From: CBDDBX01 sp965225955
Lineage (GTDB): Bacteria > Acidobacteriota > Aminicenantia > UBA2199
Reading direction: 5' to 3'
DNA length: 64,000 nt
Assembly (NCBI GenBank): GCA_965225955.1
Contig: CBDDBX010000015.1
Location: 66,247 to 130,246, forward strand
Shown here: in pieces, positions 41,010 through 49,584 of the stretch
Layout: the number at the start of each line of letters is the position of its first letter
How positions within the stretch are numbered: position 1 is the first letter of the stretch
Program-made: the position numbers and the translations under genes
Notes under the pieces: model-generated
Databases searched by the model: none
What the model saw: only the letters and a program-made list of their open reading frames with translations
Told to the model about the DNA's origin: nothing

Positions 41010-43631
41010 ATGAAACATTCAGAAATAAGAGAAATTTTTTACTCCTTTTTTGAGAAAAAAGGTCATAAAAAGGTGCTGTCAGCACCATTGATTCCTGCAA
41101 AGGATCCTACTTTAATGTTTACAAATGCAGGGATGAATCAGTTTAAGGATCTTTTTCTGCAGAAAGAGGAGAGAGACTATAAAAGAGCTGTAACCATACA
41201 GAAATGTATGAGAGTTTCCGGTAAACATAATGATTTTGATGAAGTTGGTAAAACAGAGTTTCACCATACTTTTTTTGAGATGCTCGGCAACTTCTCCTTT
41301 GGTGATTATTTTAAAGAAGATGCCATAGCTTATGCCTGGGAGCTTCTGACTGAACACTATAAGTTCAAACCTGAAGATTTATGGATAACAGTATATAAAA
41401 ATGATGATGAAGCTTTTGAAATCTGGGAAAAGAAAATTGGAATTCCTGCGGAACGCATTGTAAGACTGGGAGATAAAGATAATTTCTGGCAAATGGGTGA
41501 AACAGGACCATGTGGGCCTTGTTCTGAAATACATTTTGACAGAGGAGAAAGTTTTGGCCCGGCAGATGTTGAGGGTAATGCAAAGAGATTTGTGGAAGTC
41601 TGGAATCTTGTTTTCATGCAATACATGAAAGATAAGGAAGGAATACTTCACGATCTTCCTGCACCTTCCATTGATACAGGCATGGGGCTTGAACGGGTTA
41701 CAACCCTTCTGCAGGGTAAAAACAGTAACTACGCAAATGATCTGTTCAGACCTATCATTGAGTTTACTGCTGAACTGGCTGGTGTAGACCCTGATGATGA
41801 AAATTATCAGATACCTCTTAAAGTTGTTGCTGATCATAGCAGAAGCCTTGCCTTCCTTATTTCAGATGGGATACTTCCAGCTAATGATGGCAGAGGTTAT
41901 GTATTAAGAAGAGTGCTGAGAAGAGCTGCCAAACATGGCAGAAGTATCGGTTTTGATTCAGATTTTCTCTATAAGGTAACTGATTTCGTCGTAGATCATA
42001 TGAAGGATCATTACCCTGAACTTGAGTACAATCGCAAATTTATAAAAGAGGTTGTACTTTCTGAAGAGCAGAGATTTGAAAGAACTCTGCTTAATGGACT
42101 GAAACGTTTTGAAGCTATTCTGGAAACAAAAAAAGGCGACACTCAGGTTGAAGTTACAGGTGAAGAACTGTTCAGGCTTTCAGATACATATGGTTTCCCT
42201 GTGGACTTTGCTGTTGACCTTGCTGCTGAGAGAGGCGATCTGATCCTTGATCTTGAAGGATACGGGAAAACTCTGGAAGCAAGAAGGGAAGAGTCAAGAA
42301 AGAGCCTTGATGAGAAAAGAAAAAGCGCAGTATCTCTTGAAAATATAGACAGTTTTACAACTGATTTCGAAGGTTATGACTCTCTGGAAGGTGAAGCTGA
42401 AGTTCTGGCAATCTATTCAGATAATAAACTTACAGATAGACTGATTGCAGGAGCAGAAGGAATGGTTGTGTTTAACAAAACTCCTTTTTATGCAGAATCA
42501 GGTGGCCAGGCCGGAGATATTGGTAAGATGAAAGCTGTTGACTGCCTTGCTGAAGTAAATGGCTGTATTAAAGGAGGAACCGGGGCTTTTCTTCATAAAG
42601 TAAGAATTGTTAAAGGGGAACTCAAAAAAGGTGATTCCGCTTCACTGTTTGTAGATAGTGAAAACAGACAGAATACAGCTGTGCATCACACAGCAACCCA
42701 TCTTTTACATTCAGCTCTGAGAGAAGTACTAGGGCTTCATGTTAAACAGGCAGGTTCATATGTTGATGCTCAGAGATTCAGATTTGATTTTACCCACTAT
42801 AAAGGACTCAGCACTGATGAACTTGCAGCTGTTGAAAAGTTTGTAAATGACAGTATCAGAAAAAATATAGGCGTTGCAACAGATTATATGGATTATGAAG
42901 AAGCTTTGAGCAGAGGGGCTATTGCTATCTTTGAAGAGAAGTATTCAGATGTTGTAAGGCTTGTTGAGATGGGTAATGTGTCCAAAGAACTATGCGGAGG
43001 AACTCATCTGGGAGCAACTGGTGAAATCGGGGTTTTCAGAATTGTTTCTGAATCTTCCATTGCATCAGGTGTTAGACGAATTGAAGCTGTAGCTGGTAAA
43101 CCGGGTTTTGAGTTCATAAGTGAACAGTTAAGTCGTCTTTCTGATATTTCTGCTCATTTTAACCAGAAAACAGAGACAGTAATGGATCATCTTGTTAAGA
43201 TGGAGAAGAGTCTCAAAGATAAAGAGAAAGAGATACGTAATCTGAGCCGTAAAAGTAACACAGAGGTAAAACCTGATACTGTTGCTGAGAAAAGTGTCGA
43301 AATAAATGGAGTGGCTGTAGCAGTTGACTTTGTTGAAGGAATTGACCGGAAACGTCTGAGTACCCTTGCTGATCAGGTCAGGGATGCTAATAAAGGTATT
43401 GCTGTATTAATTACCAATGCTGGTGAAAAATCTGCAATAGTTGCCTCAGTTAATAGTGATGTTATTGCTGATGGCAAAGGTGATGCCGGTAAGATTGTAA
43501 GAGTTGTAGCTTCTTTACTGAATGGTAAAGGTGGCGGGCGTAAAGAGTTTGCTCAGGCTGGAGGAGAAGAGGTTAAAGATTCTGCTTCTCTCATTAAAAA
43601 TATAGTTGCTGTGCTGGAAAAGGAGATTTAA
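41010..43631 (+). CDS. alaS: Alanyl-tRNA synthetase
   Basis: An 873-residue enzyme that charges tRNA-Ala and removes mischarged Ser or Gly. The class II core starts IREIFYSFFEKKGHKKV with motif 2 region KCMRVSGKHNDFDEVG and motif 3 region DGRGYVLRRVLRRA. The editing domain has the zinc motif HHTATHLLHSAL and CGGTHLG. The C-terminal C-Ala domain ends KGGGRKEFAQAGGEE. Full length. It lies directly after pilT and before a lytic transglycosylase, with overlapping or near-touching ends. Confidence 0.97.
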   Translation: MKHSEIREIFYSFFEKKGHKKVLSAPLIPAKDPTLMFTNAGMNQFKDLFLQKEERDYKRAVTIQKCMRVSGKHNDFDEVGKTEFHHTFFEMLGNFSFGDYFKEDAIAYAWELLTEHYKFKPEDLWITVYKNDDEAFEIWEKKIGIPAERIVRLGDKDNFWQMGETGPCGPCSEIHFDRGESFGPADVEGNAKRFVEVWNLVFMQYMKDKEGILHDLPAPSIDTGMGLERVTTLLQGKNSNYANDLFRPIIEFTAELAGVDPDDENYQIPLKVVADHSRSLAFLISDGILPANDGRGYVLRRVLRRAAKHGRSIGFDSDFLYKVTDFVVDHMKDHYPELEYNRKFIKEVVLSEEQRFERTLLNGLKRFEAILETKKGDTQVEVTGEELFRLSDTYGFPVDFAVDLAAERGDLILDLEGYGKTLEARREESRKSLDEKRKSAVSLENIDSFTTDFEGYDSLEGEAEVLAIYSDNKLTDRLIAGAEGMVVFNKTPFYAESGGQAGDIGKMKAVDCLAEVNGCIKGGTGAFLHKVRIVKGELKKGDSASLFVDSENRQNTAVHHTATHLLHSALREVLGLHVKQAGSYVDAQRFRFDFTHYKGLSTDELAAVEKFVNDSIRKNIGVATDYMDYEEALSRGAIAIFEEKYSDVVRLVEMGNVSKELCGGTHLGATGEIGVFRIVSESSIASGVRRIEAVAGKPGFEFISEQLSRLSDISAHFNQKTETVMDHLVKMEKSLKDKEKEIRNLSRKSNTEVKPDTVAEKSVEINGVAVAVDFVEGIDRKRLSTLADQVRDANKGIAVLITNAGEKSAIVASVNSDVIADGKGDAGKIVRVVASLLNGKGGGRKEFAQAGGEEVKDSASLIKNIVAVLEKEI

Positions 43632-44341
43632 TGATAACTTTTCTGCGTTTAACACTTATTCTGGTGCCTTTCTGTGTATCTTCACTTTTTGGAGACATTC
43701 TTATAACACAGGATCGCAAAGGCAAGCCGGTTATTGTAAAACGTAAGAAGAGTGCTGTTAAACGCAAAGGTACAGTTTCCTATATGCATAAGGCAGCGCC
43801 TAAGAGAACAAGAGGTGGGTACAGAACTACTGTGCCCGGGTGGCTGAAAAGTAAAATCCGGAGTATGTCTGAAAAATATGGTGTTGATGAAAAACTCATT
43901 GTTGCTGTAATAAGGGCAGAATCGGGATTCAGATCAGATGCCGTGTCTCATAAAGGTGCTGTAGGGCTTATGCAGCTTATGCCTGACACAGCAAGGTATT
44001 ATAAAGTCAGGAATCGTTATGATGTGGATGAAAACCTTAAGGGAGGAATAAGTTTCTTAAAACACCTCCTTAAGAAATATATACACCTGCCTTTAGTGCT
44101 GGCAGCATATAATGCCGGTGAAAAGGCAGTCATAAAATATGGTGGTGTACCTCCTTATAAAGAAACCCGTAACTATGTACGTAAAGTAATGAGATTCATG
44201 GGGAAAGGGTACAGAGGTGCAAGCTTCTCAAGATCCAGGAGAAGAAGCGGTATATGCAAATACACTACTGCCGGAGGGAAAGTAATTATCAGTGATCGTC
44301 GCCCCCGGGGATATAAAATAGTAAAAGTGGAGACAATATAG
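43631..44341 (+). CDS. Lytic transglycosylase (SLT domain)
   Basis: A 236-residue exported enzyme that cleaves peptidoglycan glycan strands. A Sec signal (LILVPFCVSSLFG) is followed by a Lys-rich segment and the SLT domain: YGVDEKLIVAVIRAESGFRS with the catalytic Glu in AES, then GAVGLMQLMPDTARYY and LVLAAYNAGEKAV. The C-terminus (GGKVIISDRRPRGYK) resembles a short DUF4124-like strand motif. AAGGAG lies before the ATG, which overlaps the alaS stop. Such enzymes open the wall for pili or secretion systems. Confidence 0.92.
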   Translation: MITFLRLTLILVPFCVSSLFGDILITQDRKGKPVIVKRKKSAVKRKGTVSYMHKAAPKRTRGGYRTTVPGWLKSKIRSMSEKYGVDEKLIVAVIRAESGFRSDAVSHKGAVGLMQLMPDTARYYKVRNRYDVDENLKGGISFLKHLLKKYIHLPLVLAAYNAGEKAVIKYGGVPPYKETRNYVRKVMRFMGKGYRGASFSRSRRRSGICKYTTAGGKVIISDRRPRGYKIVKVETI

Positions 44342-44848
44342 ATGATGGAAGTAAATAGACAGGGAATGATAAAAGCAGTTATGTTAGGGGTTCTTTTTGC
44401 AGTTTTTATGCCTCTTTTTCCTTATATGAAGCTTTTTCTGATAATAAGCTTTTTTCTTGGAGGAGCACTCACTGCATATTATTACTATAACAAATGTGGA
44501 GATCCGGGAACCAAAAAGATTGTTACTATGGGTCTTATAACCGGAACACTGGGTGGCCTTTTTATATGTGGTGTGCTTGCTCTGCAGTTATCAAGTATTC
44601 CTGATGCACAGATAAAAGAGATGCTGGAGCATGCTTATCAGCAGAATGCGTCAATGCTTTCTATGCTGGAACCTGAAGATGTGAAGAGATTTGAAGCTAT
44701 CGTTGAAGGTGGAAGAAGTACTTTTCTGCCTCTGGCATACAAAGGAATCTTTATGTTCTTTATCTATTTTATCTGTAGTAGTGTAGTTGGTAGTCTTGCA
44801 GCACTTTTTTATTTCAGAAAAGGCGAAAATAACGTAGTTAAAGAGTAA
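44342..44848 (+). CDS. Four-helix membrane protein of unknown function
   Basis: A 168-residue protein with about four membrane helices (near 10-28, 30-48, 62-82 and 132-155) and one charged loop containing EMLEHAYQQNASMLSMLEPED. The general pattern is like small DUF4199-type membrane proteins, but I cannot confirm a family. It begins right after the transglycosylase stop, so it belongs to the pilT-alaS operon. Confidence 0.65.
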   Translation: MMEVNRQGMIKAVMLGVLFAVFMPLFPYMKLFLIISFFLGGALTAYYYYNKCGDPGTKKIVTMGLITGTLGGLFICGVLALQLSSIPDAQIKEMLEHAYQQNASMLSMLEPEDVKRFEAIVEGGRSTFLPLAYKGIFMFFIYFICSSVVGSLAALFYFRKGENNVVKE

Positions 44849-44850
44849 AT

Positions 44851-45810
44851 CTAACGGGCTTTGGGAATACTCTTCTCAACTGAAATCCTGATACAGTTTT
44901 TACCATCTTTTTTGCCCTGATAGAGAGCCTTATCGGCAGTATCAATGAGATCTGCTGCTGATAGACCGCAAACCGGGAAAGTTGATAAACCTATTGTAAT
45001 TGTTATTTTGTTTACGGGGCAGTTGTCATTTTCAGAGAAGTTGTAACTATTTACTGACTGAAGAATTCTTTCTGCTACCATACATGCTTCTGATTCAGAA
45101 GTTTCGGGAAGAATAATGGTGAACTCTTCACCGCCGTAACGGGCAAGGATATCACAGCCTCTTATAGATTTTTTCAATATTGCAGCTGTTTTCTGAAGAA
45201 CAGTATCTCCCACAAGATGCCCATATTCATCATTAACATTTTTAAAGTTATCTATATCCGCAATAAGAAGGGAAAGTATTCTGTTATGCCTTGAATGTCT
45301 TTCAATTTCTCTCTGCAGAGCATCTTTAAAATAACGTCTGTTAAAGGTTACTGTCAGTGCATCGATATTTGAAAGTTTCTTATAATACTCACTTAACTGA
45401 GCTGTCTCTTTAAGCTGATGAGTTTCAAGAGCTTTCTGAATTATAAAAAGAGTGTGGTTGAACTTAAATGGCTTTGGAATGAAATCAAGAGCACCGGCTT
45501 TAATTGATTCAACAGCATACTCTATGGATGCATAAGCTGTCATTAGTACAACCGGGAGTTCAGGTTTTGTCCGGGAGATCTGTTTGGTAAGTTCGATCCC
45601 GTCCATACCTGGCATAAGGAGGTCTGTAAGAACGAGATTAACCGTTTCAGATTCTATTATAGTCAGCGCCTGTGCTCCACTTTCTGCAGTTATGACGTTG
45701 TATCCTTCATCTTCAAGAAACTCCTGCAGAGTCCCCCGGATATCGGGTTCATCGTCGACGATTAGTATTGAGTGACTGGGGTTATTGTTATTGTCAGTAT
45801 TATCAACCAT
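44851..45810 (-). CDS. Response regulator with diguanylate cyclase output (REC-GGDEF)
   Basis: A 319-residue PleD-like regulator. The receiver domain (1-125) has ILIVDDEPDI and the phospho-acceptor Asp in LVLTDLLMPGMDG, plus the conserved Lys in FIPKPFKF. The GGDEF domain (~155-315) has LTVTFNRRYF and the active-site RYGGEEF, with the inhibitory RxxD (RGCD) in the correct place. Expected to make c-di-GMP when phosphorylated. No histidine kinase gene is adjacent. AAAGG lies before the ATG, with a promoter upstream. It may feed the two PilZ proteins nearby. Confidence 0.94.
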   Translation of the reverse strand: MVDNTDNNNNPSHSILIVDDEPDIRGTLQEFLEDEGYNVITAESGAQALTIIESETVNLVLTDLLMPGMDGIELTKQISRTKPELPVVLMTAYASIEYAVESIKAGALDFIPKPFKFNHTLFIIQKALETHQLKETAQLSEYYKKLSNIDALTVTFNRRYFKDALQREIERHSRHNRILSLLIADIDNFKNVNDEYGHLVGDTVLQKTAAILKKSIRGCDILARYGGEEFTIILPETSESEACMVAERILQSVNSYNFSENDNCPVNKITITIGLSTFPVCGLSAADLIDTADKALYQGKKDGKNCIRISVEKSIPKAR

Positions 45811-45829
45811 GATAAGCCTTTATCTTCAA

Positions 45830-45858
45830 CTTATATTATATATTGGGTCTATTGTCAA
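45830..45858 (-). promoter_or_regulatory. Promoter of the REC-GGDEF gene
   Basis: On the minus strand -35 TTGACA (45858-45853), 17-nt spacer, -10 TATAAG (45835-45830). Confidence 0.78.
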
Positions 45859-45967
45859 CTATATAGCAGTTATCAGAAAGATCACCAGATCTTATGAATG
45901 CAGAAGAAGAATATTAACATACAATTGTTAAGAAAATATTCACCTGTTGTGAGATGACAGAGAAACC

Positions 45968-45996
45968 TTGTCTGAGATCAGGTTTTAAACTAAAAT
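45968..45996 (+). promoter_or_regulatory. Promoter giving a leaderless helicase mRNA
   Basis: -35 TTGTCT at 45968-45973, 17-nt spacer, -10 TAAAAT at 45991-45996. The ATG at 46003 lies 7 nt past the -10 box, at the expected transcription start. In-frame ATG 45997 and GTG 46000 would fall upstream of it. Confidence 0.65.
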
Positions 45997-46002
45997 ATGG
46001 TG

Positions 46003-47991
46003 ATGAAGAGATATAGTATAAAGCCAGTTGATGTCATAGAAAAACCGGATTTGAAAATTGATTATCAGGAACTTCTTAATAAAGCTCAGTATGAGGCTGT
46101 GACATCAATTAACGGCCCTCACCTGGTTATTGCCGGTGCAGGAACAGGTAAAACCAGAACTCTTGTGTACAGAGTAGCGCATATGATTGAGAGAGGGATT
46201 GCTCCTGAATCGATCCTTCTGCTTACTTTTACAAGAAAAGCTGCAATTGAGATGATGAGAAGAGCCTCAGAGGTACTTGATTCACGTTGTACAAAGATTA
46301 ATGGAGGTACATTCCACTCTTTCGCTTTTAAAGTGCTGAGGAAGCATTATGGAGCTTCAATTACAGTCGTGGACAGAGGTGATGCTGAAGATATAATAAA
46401 CCTTATCAGAAGTGGTCTTAAAGATATTAAGAAATCCCGCAGGTTTCCCAAAAAGGGAACAATATATAATATAATTTCCAAAACTGCCAATAGAGATATA
46501 GATGTATATGAGGCTACATCCCAATATTATTCCCAGTATCTTGATGAGATAGACGGGATTGTAAAGATAGCTGAAAATTATAAGGCATATAAGAAAGAGC
46601 GCAATATTCTTGATTATGATGATCTTCTACTGGTGTTTCGTGATATGTTGAAAGAGAATGTTTCTCTCAGGCAGGAGTTGTCACTCTATTACAGATATAT
46701 CATGGTGGATGAGTTTCAGGACACCAACCGTGTCCAGGGAGAAATAACGTCCCTGCTTGCTTCAGAGCACAACAATATTATGGCAGTTGGGGATGATGCC
46801 CAGAGCATATATTCATTCAGAGGTGCTCACTACAGAAATATTCTGGATTTTCCGGGGCAGTTTGATGATTGCAGGATAATAAGACTTGAAGAGAACTACA
46901 GAAGCACAGCTCCGGTTCTTGATCTAGCTAATGCTGTAATATCTTCAGCTGGGGAAAAGTTTGAGAAGAATCTCTATTCCGATGTAAAAGGGCTTGAAAA
47001 ACCTGTACTTGTAAAAACTGTGGACGAGAATGAGCAAGCCGCTTTTGTTGCTCAGAGAATACTTGAACTCAGAGAGGAAGAAGTACCCCTTAATAAGATA
47101 GCAGTGCTCTTCAGATCGGGATGGCACTCAAATATTCTGGAAGTGGAACTTAAGAAAAGAAATATCCCATACAGAAAAACCGGAGGGCTTAAATTCTCAG
47201 AATCTTCACATATAAAAGATATTGTGGCCTGGTTAAGAGTTATAAATAACTATAATGATGAAACTGCCTGGCTGAGGATACTTCTGATGCTTGAGGGTGT
47301 GGGTAATAGTACTGCAGCAGTAATAATTGATGAGATTCTGACTACTGGTGGTTTTGATGGGTTAGTTGCTCCGGTATTCGGTAAAAAGAAGTTTGGAGCA
47401 GACCTGAAACTTTTAAGAGATGTTATGGTAAAAGCTGCGGGAGAGTCCGGTAAATTGAGTAGCTGCCTTGAACTGGTGATTGAAAGCTACAAGCCGTGGT
47501 TTAAACTTAAATATGATGATCATAAAAAAAGAGAGAAAGATATAGAATCCTTCCACCAGATGGGTGAGAGATATGAGGACATAGAGACCTTTCTGGCTGA
47601 TATGGCTATTGATCCACCTGAAACAGCAACTACAGAAAAAGATAGTAAACTGAAAGAGGATGAGTTTCTTAACCTGTCAACTATCCACTCTGCAAAAGGA
47701 CTTGAGTGGCACTCTGTATTTATAATTCATATGACTGAAGGGTTCTTCCCATCAGCAATGTCCGGGGACAGTGCGGATGAGTTTGAAGAAGAGAGAAGAC
47801 TTTTCTATGTTGCGGTTACAAGAGCAATGTATAATCTGTATATATCAATACCGCAGTTAATGAGTAGTAACAGTTATTCCAGAAAATCGGAAAAGATATT
47901 CTGTAAGCCATCCAAATTGCTTAAAGAGGTGAAAGGGCTTAAAGACTTAACAGAAATGTGGACTATTGAGAATAGTTTTGCTCCCTTCTGA
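46003..47991 (+). CDS. UvrD/Rep-type superfamily 1 DNA helicase
   Basis: A 662-residue 3'-5' helicase for repair or restart of replication. Motifs in order: Walker A IAGAGTGKTRTLV, Ia LLLTFTRKAA, II (Walker B) VDEFQDTNRVQ, III GDDAQSIYSFRGA, IV LEENYRST, V STIHSAKGLEWHSVFI and VI RRLFYVAVTRAM. It is shorter than PcrA/UvrD and nearer to Rep in size, with no C-terminal Tudor-like tail seen. ATGs at 45997 and 46003 are in frame; the promoter position favours 46003. No Shine-Dalgarno site is present. Confidence 0.95.
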   Translation: MKRYSIKPVDVIEKPDLKIDYQELLNKAQYEAVTSINGPHLVIAGAGTGKTRTLVYRVAHMIERGIAPESILLLTFTRKAAIEMMRRASEVLDSRCTKINGGTFHSFAFKVLRKHYGASITVVDRGDAEDIINLIRSGLKDIKKSRRFPKKGTIYNIISKTANRDIDVYEATSQYYSQYLDEIDGIVKIAENYKAYKKERNILDYDDLLLVFRDMLKENVSLRQELSLYYRYIMVDEFQDTNRVQGEITSLLASEHNNIMAVGDDAQSIYSFRGAHYRNILDFPGQFDDCRIIRLEENYRSTAPVLDLANAVISSAGEKFEKNLYSDVKGLEKPVLVKTVDENEQAAFVAQRILELREEEVPLNKIAVLFRSGWHSNILEVELKKRNIPYRKTGGLKFSESSHIKDIVAWLRVINNYNDETAWLRILLMLEGVGNSTAAVIIDEILTTGGFDGLVAPVFGKKKFGADLKLLRDVMVKAAGESGKLSSCLELVIESYKPWFKLKYDDHKKREKDIESFHQMGERYEDIETFLADMAIDPPETATTEKDSKLKEDEFLNLSTIHSAKGLEWHSVFIIHMTEGFFPSAMSGDSADEFEEERRLFYVAVTRAMYNLYISIPQLMSSNSYSRKSEKIFCKPSKLLKEVKGLKDLTEMWTIENSFAPF

Positions 47992-48023
47992 TATTCTGAA
48001 TTACAAATTACGTAAAAAAAAAT

Positions 48024-48058
48024 TACGTCACATGGAACCTCTCAGTTGCGGTGACGTA
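48024..48058 (+). terminator. Hairpin after the helicase gene
   Basis: TACGTCAC (48024-48031) pairs perfectly with GTGACGTA (48051-48058) around a 19-base loop. It could be a terminator or a protein-binding inverted repeat upstream of the next gene. Confidence 0.5.
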
Positions 48059-48096
48059 TTCTATTTATTGACTAGTTGTAATAGAGGGAGGAACCT

Positions 48097-49167
48097 ATGA
48101 AATTTATCAGAAAGTCGCTCGGGTTATTTATTATTGTACTTATGGCGCTGCCACTGCTTTTTGGAGTTATCTGGGGGGCTGGTTTAATAAAGGCAACAAC
48201 ATCACCATATTTTCTTTCTGAACTACCTAAAGAGATAATAGATCGTCTTCCTGGAGTAATACAGGATACCGTCGAAATTGTTAAACAGAATGATGGAGAT
48301 GAGGAAATTAAAGCCTGGCTGGCAGCTTCAGAGAAAGCGGGTATAGACTGGGAAGATGTTATGAAAACCAGTGGCGTTCTGGACTGGATCAATGTTGAGC
48401 TTAAAGAGAAAATTGGACGGGTAGGACAGATTTTCGAGGGAAATGAGCAGATGAAAAATATAAGGCTCAACCTCAAACCTCTGAAGCAGGCTCTTAAAAG
48501 TGAAGCAATATATGACGCAATCAAAAAAGTTCTTCTTAATTTACCGGAAGGCACAGCAGATGAGGTAGCCGTTTGGGTGGAATATATAGAAACTGAAGGT
48601 ACTGTATCGGCTCCTGTTGTGAGACCTTTACAGCCTGAAGCGGTTGTTGATGTAATAAGAAGGGAGTTGTTTAGCGAAATAGATGATATGCATGACTATA
48701 TAGATCTGGTAAGAGTTTCAGATATTGCTCCTTATGGCTCGGAGTTTACAAAGTTCTTCAATAGTATCTCTTTTATTATGTTCATGATTCCGGGAATTCT
48801 TATTCTGGCAGGAGCTTTTGTCGGTGGATATGGAATGAAAGGGTTTCTTAAGTGGTGCGGTGTTTCAACTTTAGCCGGAGGTATAATAACTCTGATATCT
48901 GTAAAAATTGTCCAGGGCCTCGTAACTCTGTCATCATGGGTACCTTCTGCAAATATTGAGATTAATGATACTTTTGTAAGAGTAGGTTCAGTAATGATGG
49001 GAAGAATAGAGGAGTTGTTTGCTCTGGTTACCGATGCTCTGTTTGACCCTGTTGGACAGATGGCAAAGGTAGTTTGTGTCGTTGGAATTGTAATATGGGC
49101 GATCTCTTTTGCGATAGTTGATCAGAGCAATGATAATGTTCAACCTGCAGCCGTAAAATCTGAATAA
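48097..49167 (+). CDS. Membrane protein of unknown function
   Basis: A 356-residue protein. An N-terminal helix (LGLFIIVLMALPLLFGVIW) is followed by ~200 soluble residues outside the cytoplasm (SELPKEIIDRLPGVIQDTVE and similar amphipathic helices), then three or more helices near 228-250, 255-278 and 325-345. The layout resembles small integral membrane proteins with a large extracytoplasmic helical domain; no family was recognised. GGGAGG lies 7 nt before the ATG. It stands alone. Confidence 0.7.
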   Translation: MKFIRKSLGLFIIVLMALPLLFGVIWGAGLIKATTSPYFLSELPKEIIDRLPGVIQDTVEIVKQNDGDEEIKAWLAASEKAGIDWEDVMKTSGVLDWINVELKEKIGRVGQIFEGNEQMKNIRLNLKPLKQALKSEAIYDAIKKVLLNLPEGTADEVAVWVEYIETEGTVSAPVVRPLQPEAVVDVIRRELFSEIDDMHDYIDLVRVSDIAPYGSEFTKFFNSISFIMFMIPGILILAGAFVGGYGMKGFLKWCGVSTLAGGIITLISVKIVQGLVTLSSWVPSANIEINDTFVRVGSVMMGRIEELFALVTDALFDPVGQMAKVVCVVGIVIWAISFAIVDQSNDNVQPAAVKSE

Positions 49168-49184
49168 ATTTTTTACATAATACA

Positions 49185-49210
49185 GGGAAGTTATTGTAAG
49201 GTGACTTCCC
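49185..49210 (+). terminator. Hairpin after the membrane protein gene
   Basis: GGGAAGT (49185-49191) pairs with ACTTCCC (49204-49210), with a 12-base loop. Confidence 0.5.
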
Positions 49211-49390
49211 ATAAATTCATGATTGAGTCTGGATAAATCACAATCCGCATGTAAATCGACTATCTGAAGGCAGAGATATCTGATCTCTGATGTTTCACTG
49301 ATTCCGGCGCCTTATCTGGCTGTAATCTTATGTTAACATGTGCAAAAAAGGATAAAGGGAGATTTTTATTAAAAAAAATTTATTTTTATG

Positions 49391-49419
49391 TTGAATTTTA
49401 TGTTTCATAGACCTATAAT
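49391..49419 (+). promoter_or_regulatory. Consensus promoter of a candidate short RNA
   Basis: -35 TTGAAT at 49391-49396, 17-nt spacer, -10 TATAAT at 49414-49419. Predicted start near 49426. The following transcript has no start codon. Confidence 0.78.
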
Positions 49420-49425
49420 GTAGGC

Positions 49426-49484
49426 AATTAACATATTTACCCCAAAAACCCATTGCCCCGGTTCCCTAGCCGGGGTTTTTTTTT
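49426..49484 (+). ncRNA. Candidate ~59-nt C-rich small RNA ending in a perfect terminator
   Basis: The predicted RNA starts at the expected distance from a consensus promoter, runs through a single-stranded region with ACCCC, AACCC and GCCCC runs, and ends in CCCCGG - TTCCCTAG - CCGGGG followed by nine T (49456-49484). It holds no ATG and no ORF. The C-runs could pair with G-rich Shine-Dalgarno sites. The MCP gene downstream has a separate promoter at 49525-49553, so this is not simply its leader. No match to a known RNA family was recognised. The rest of the 49168-49584 gap holds only a small hairpin (49271-49289). Confidence 0.6.
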
Positions 49485-49524
49485 ATCCTCAATTCTTTAT
49501 ATGGTAATTTTATTGACTACCTTT

Positions 49525-49553
49525 TTGAAATAAATGTGTGAAATAAATATACT
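49525..49553 (+). promoter_or_regulatory. Promoter of the MCP gene
   Basis: -35 TTGAAA at 49525-49530, 17-nt spacer, -10 TATACT at 49548-49553. The leader to the ATG is about 25 nt. It looks like a housekeeping sigma promoter, not the flagellar sigma-28 type. Confidence 0.68.
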
Positions 49554-49584
49554 ATATAAATAGTGGTAAAAAGTGAGGTATAAA

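Noticed and set aside
41357..41837. Overlapping minus-strand ORFs inside alaS
   Set aside because: Shadow frames of a complete, conserved gene.
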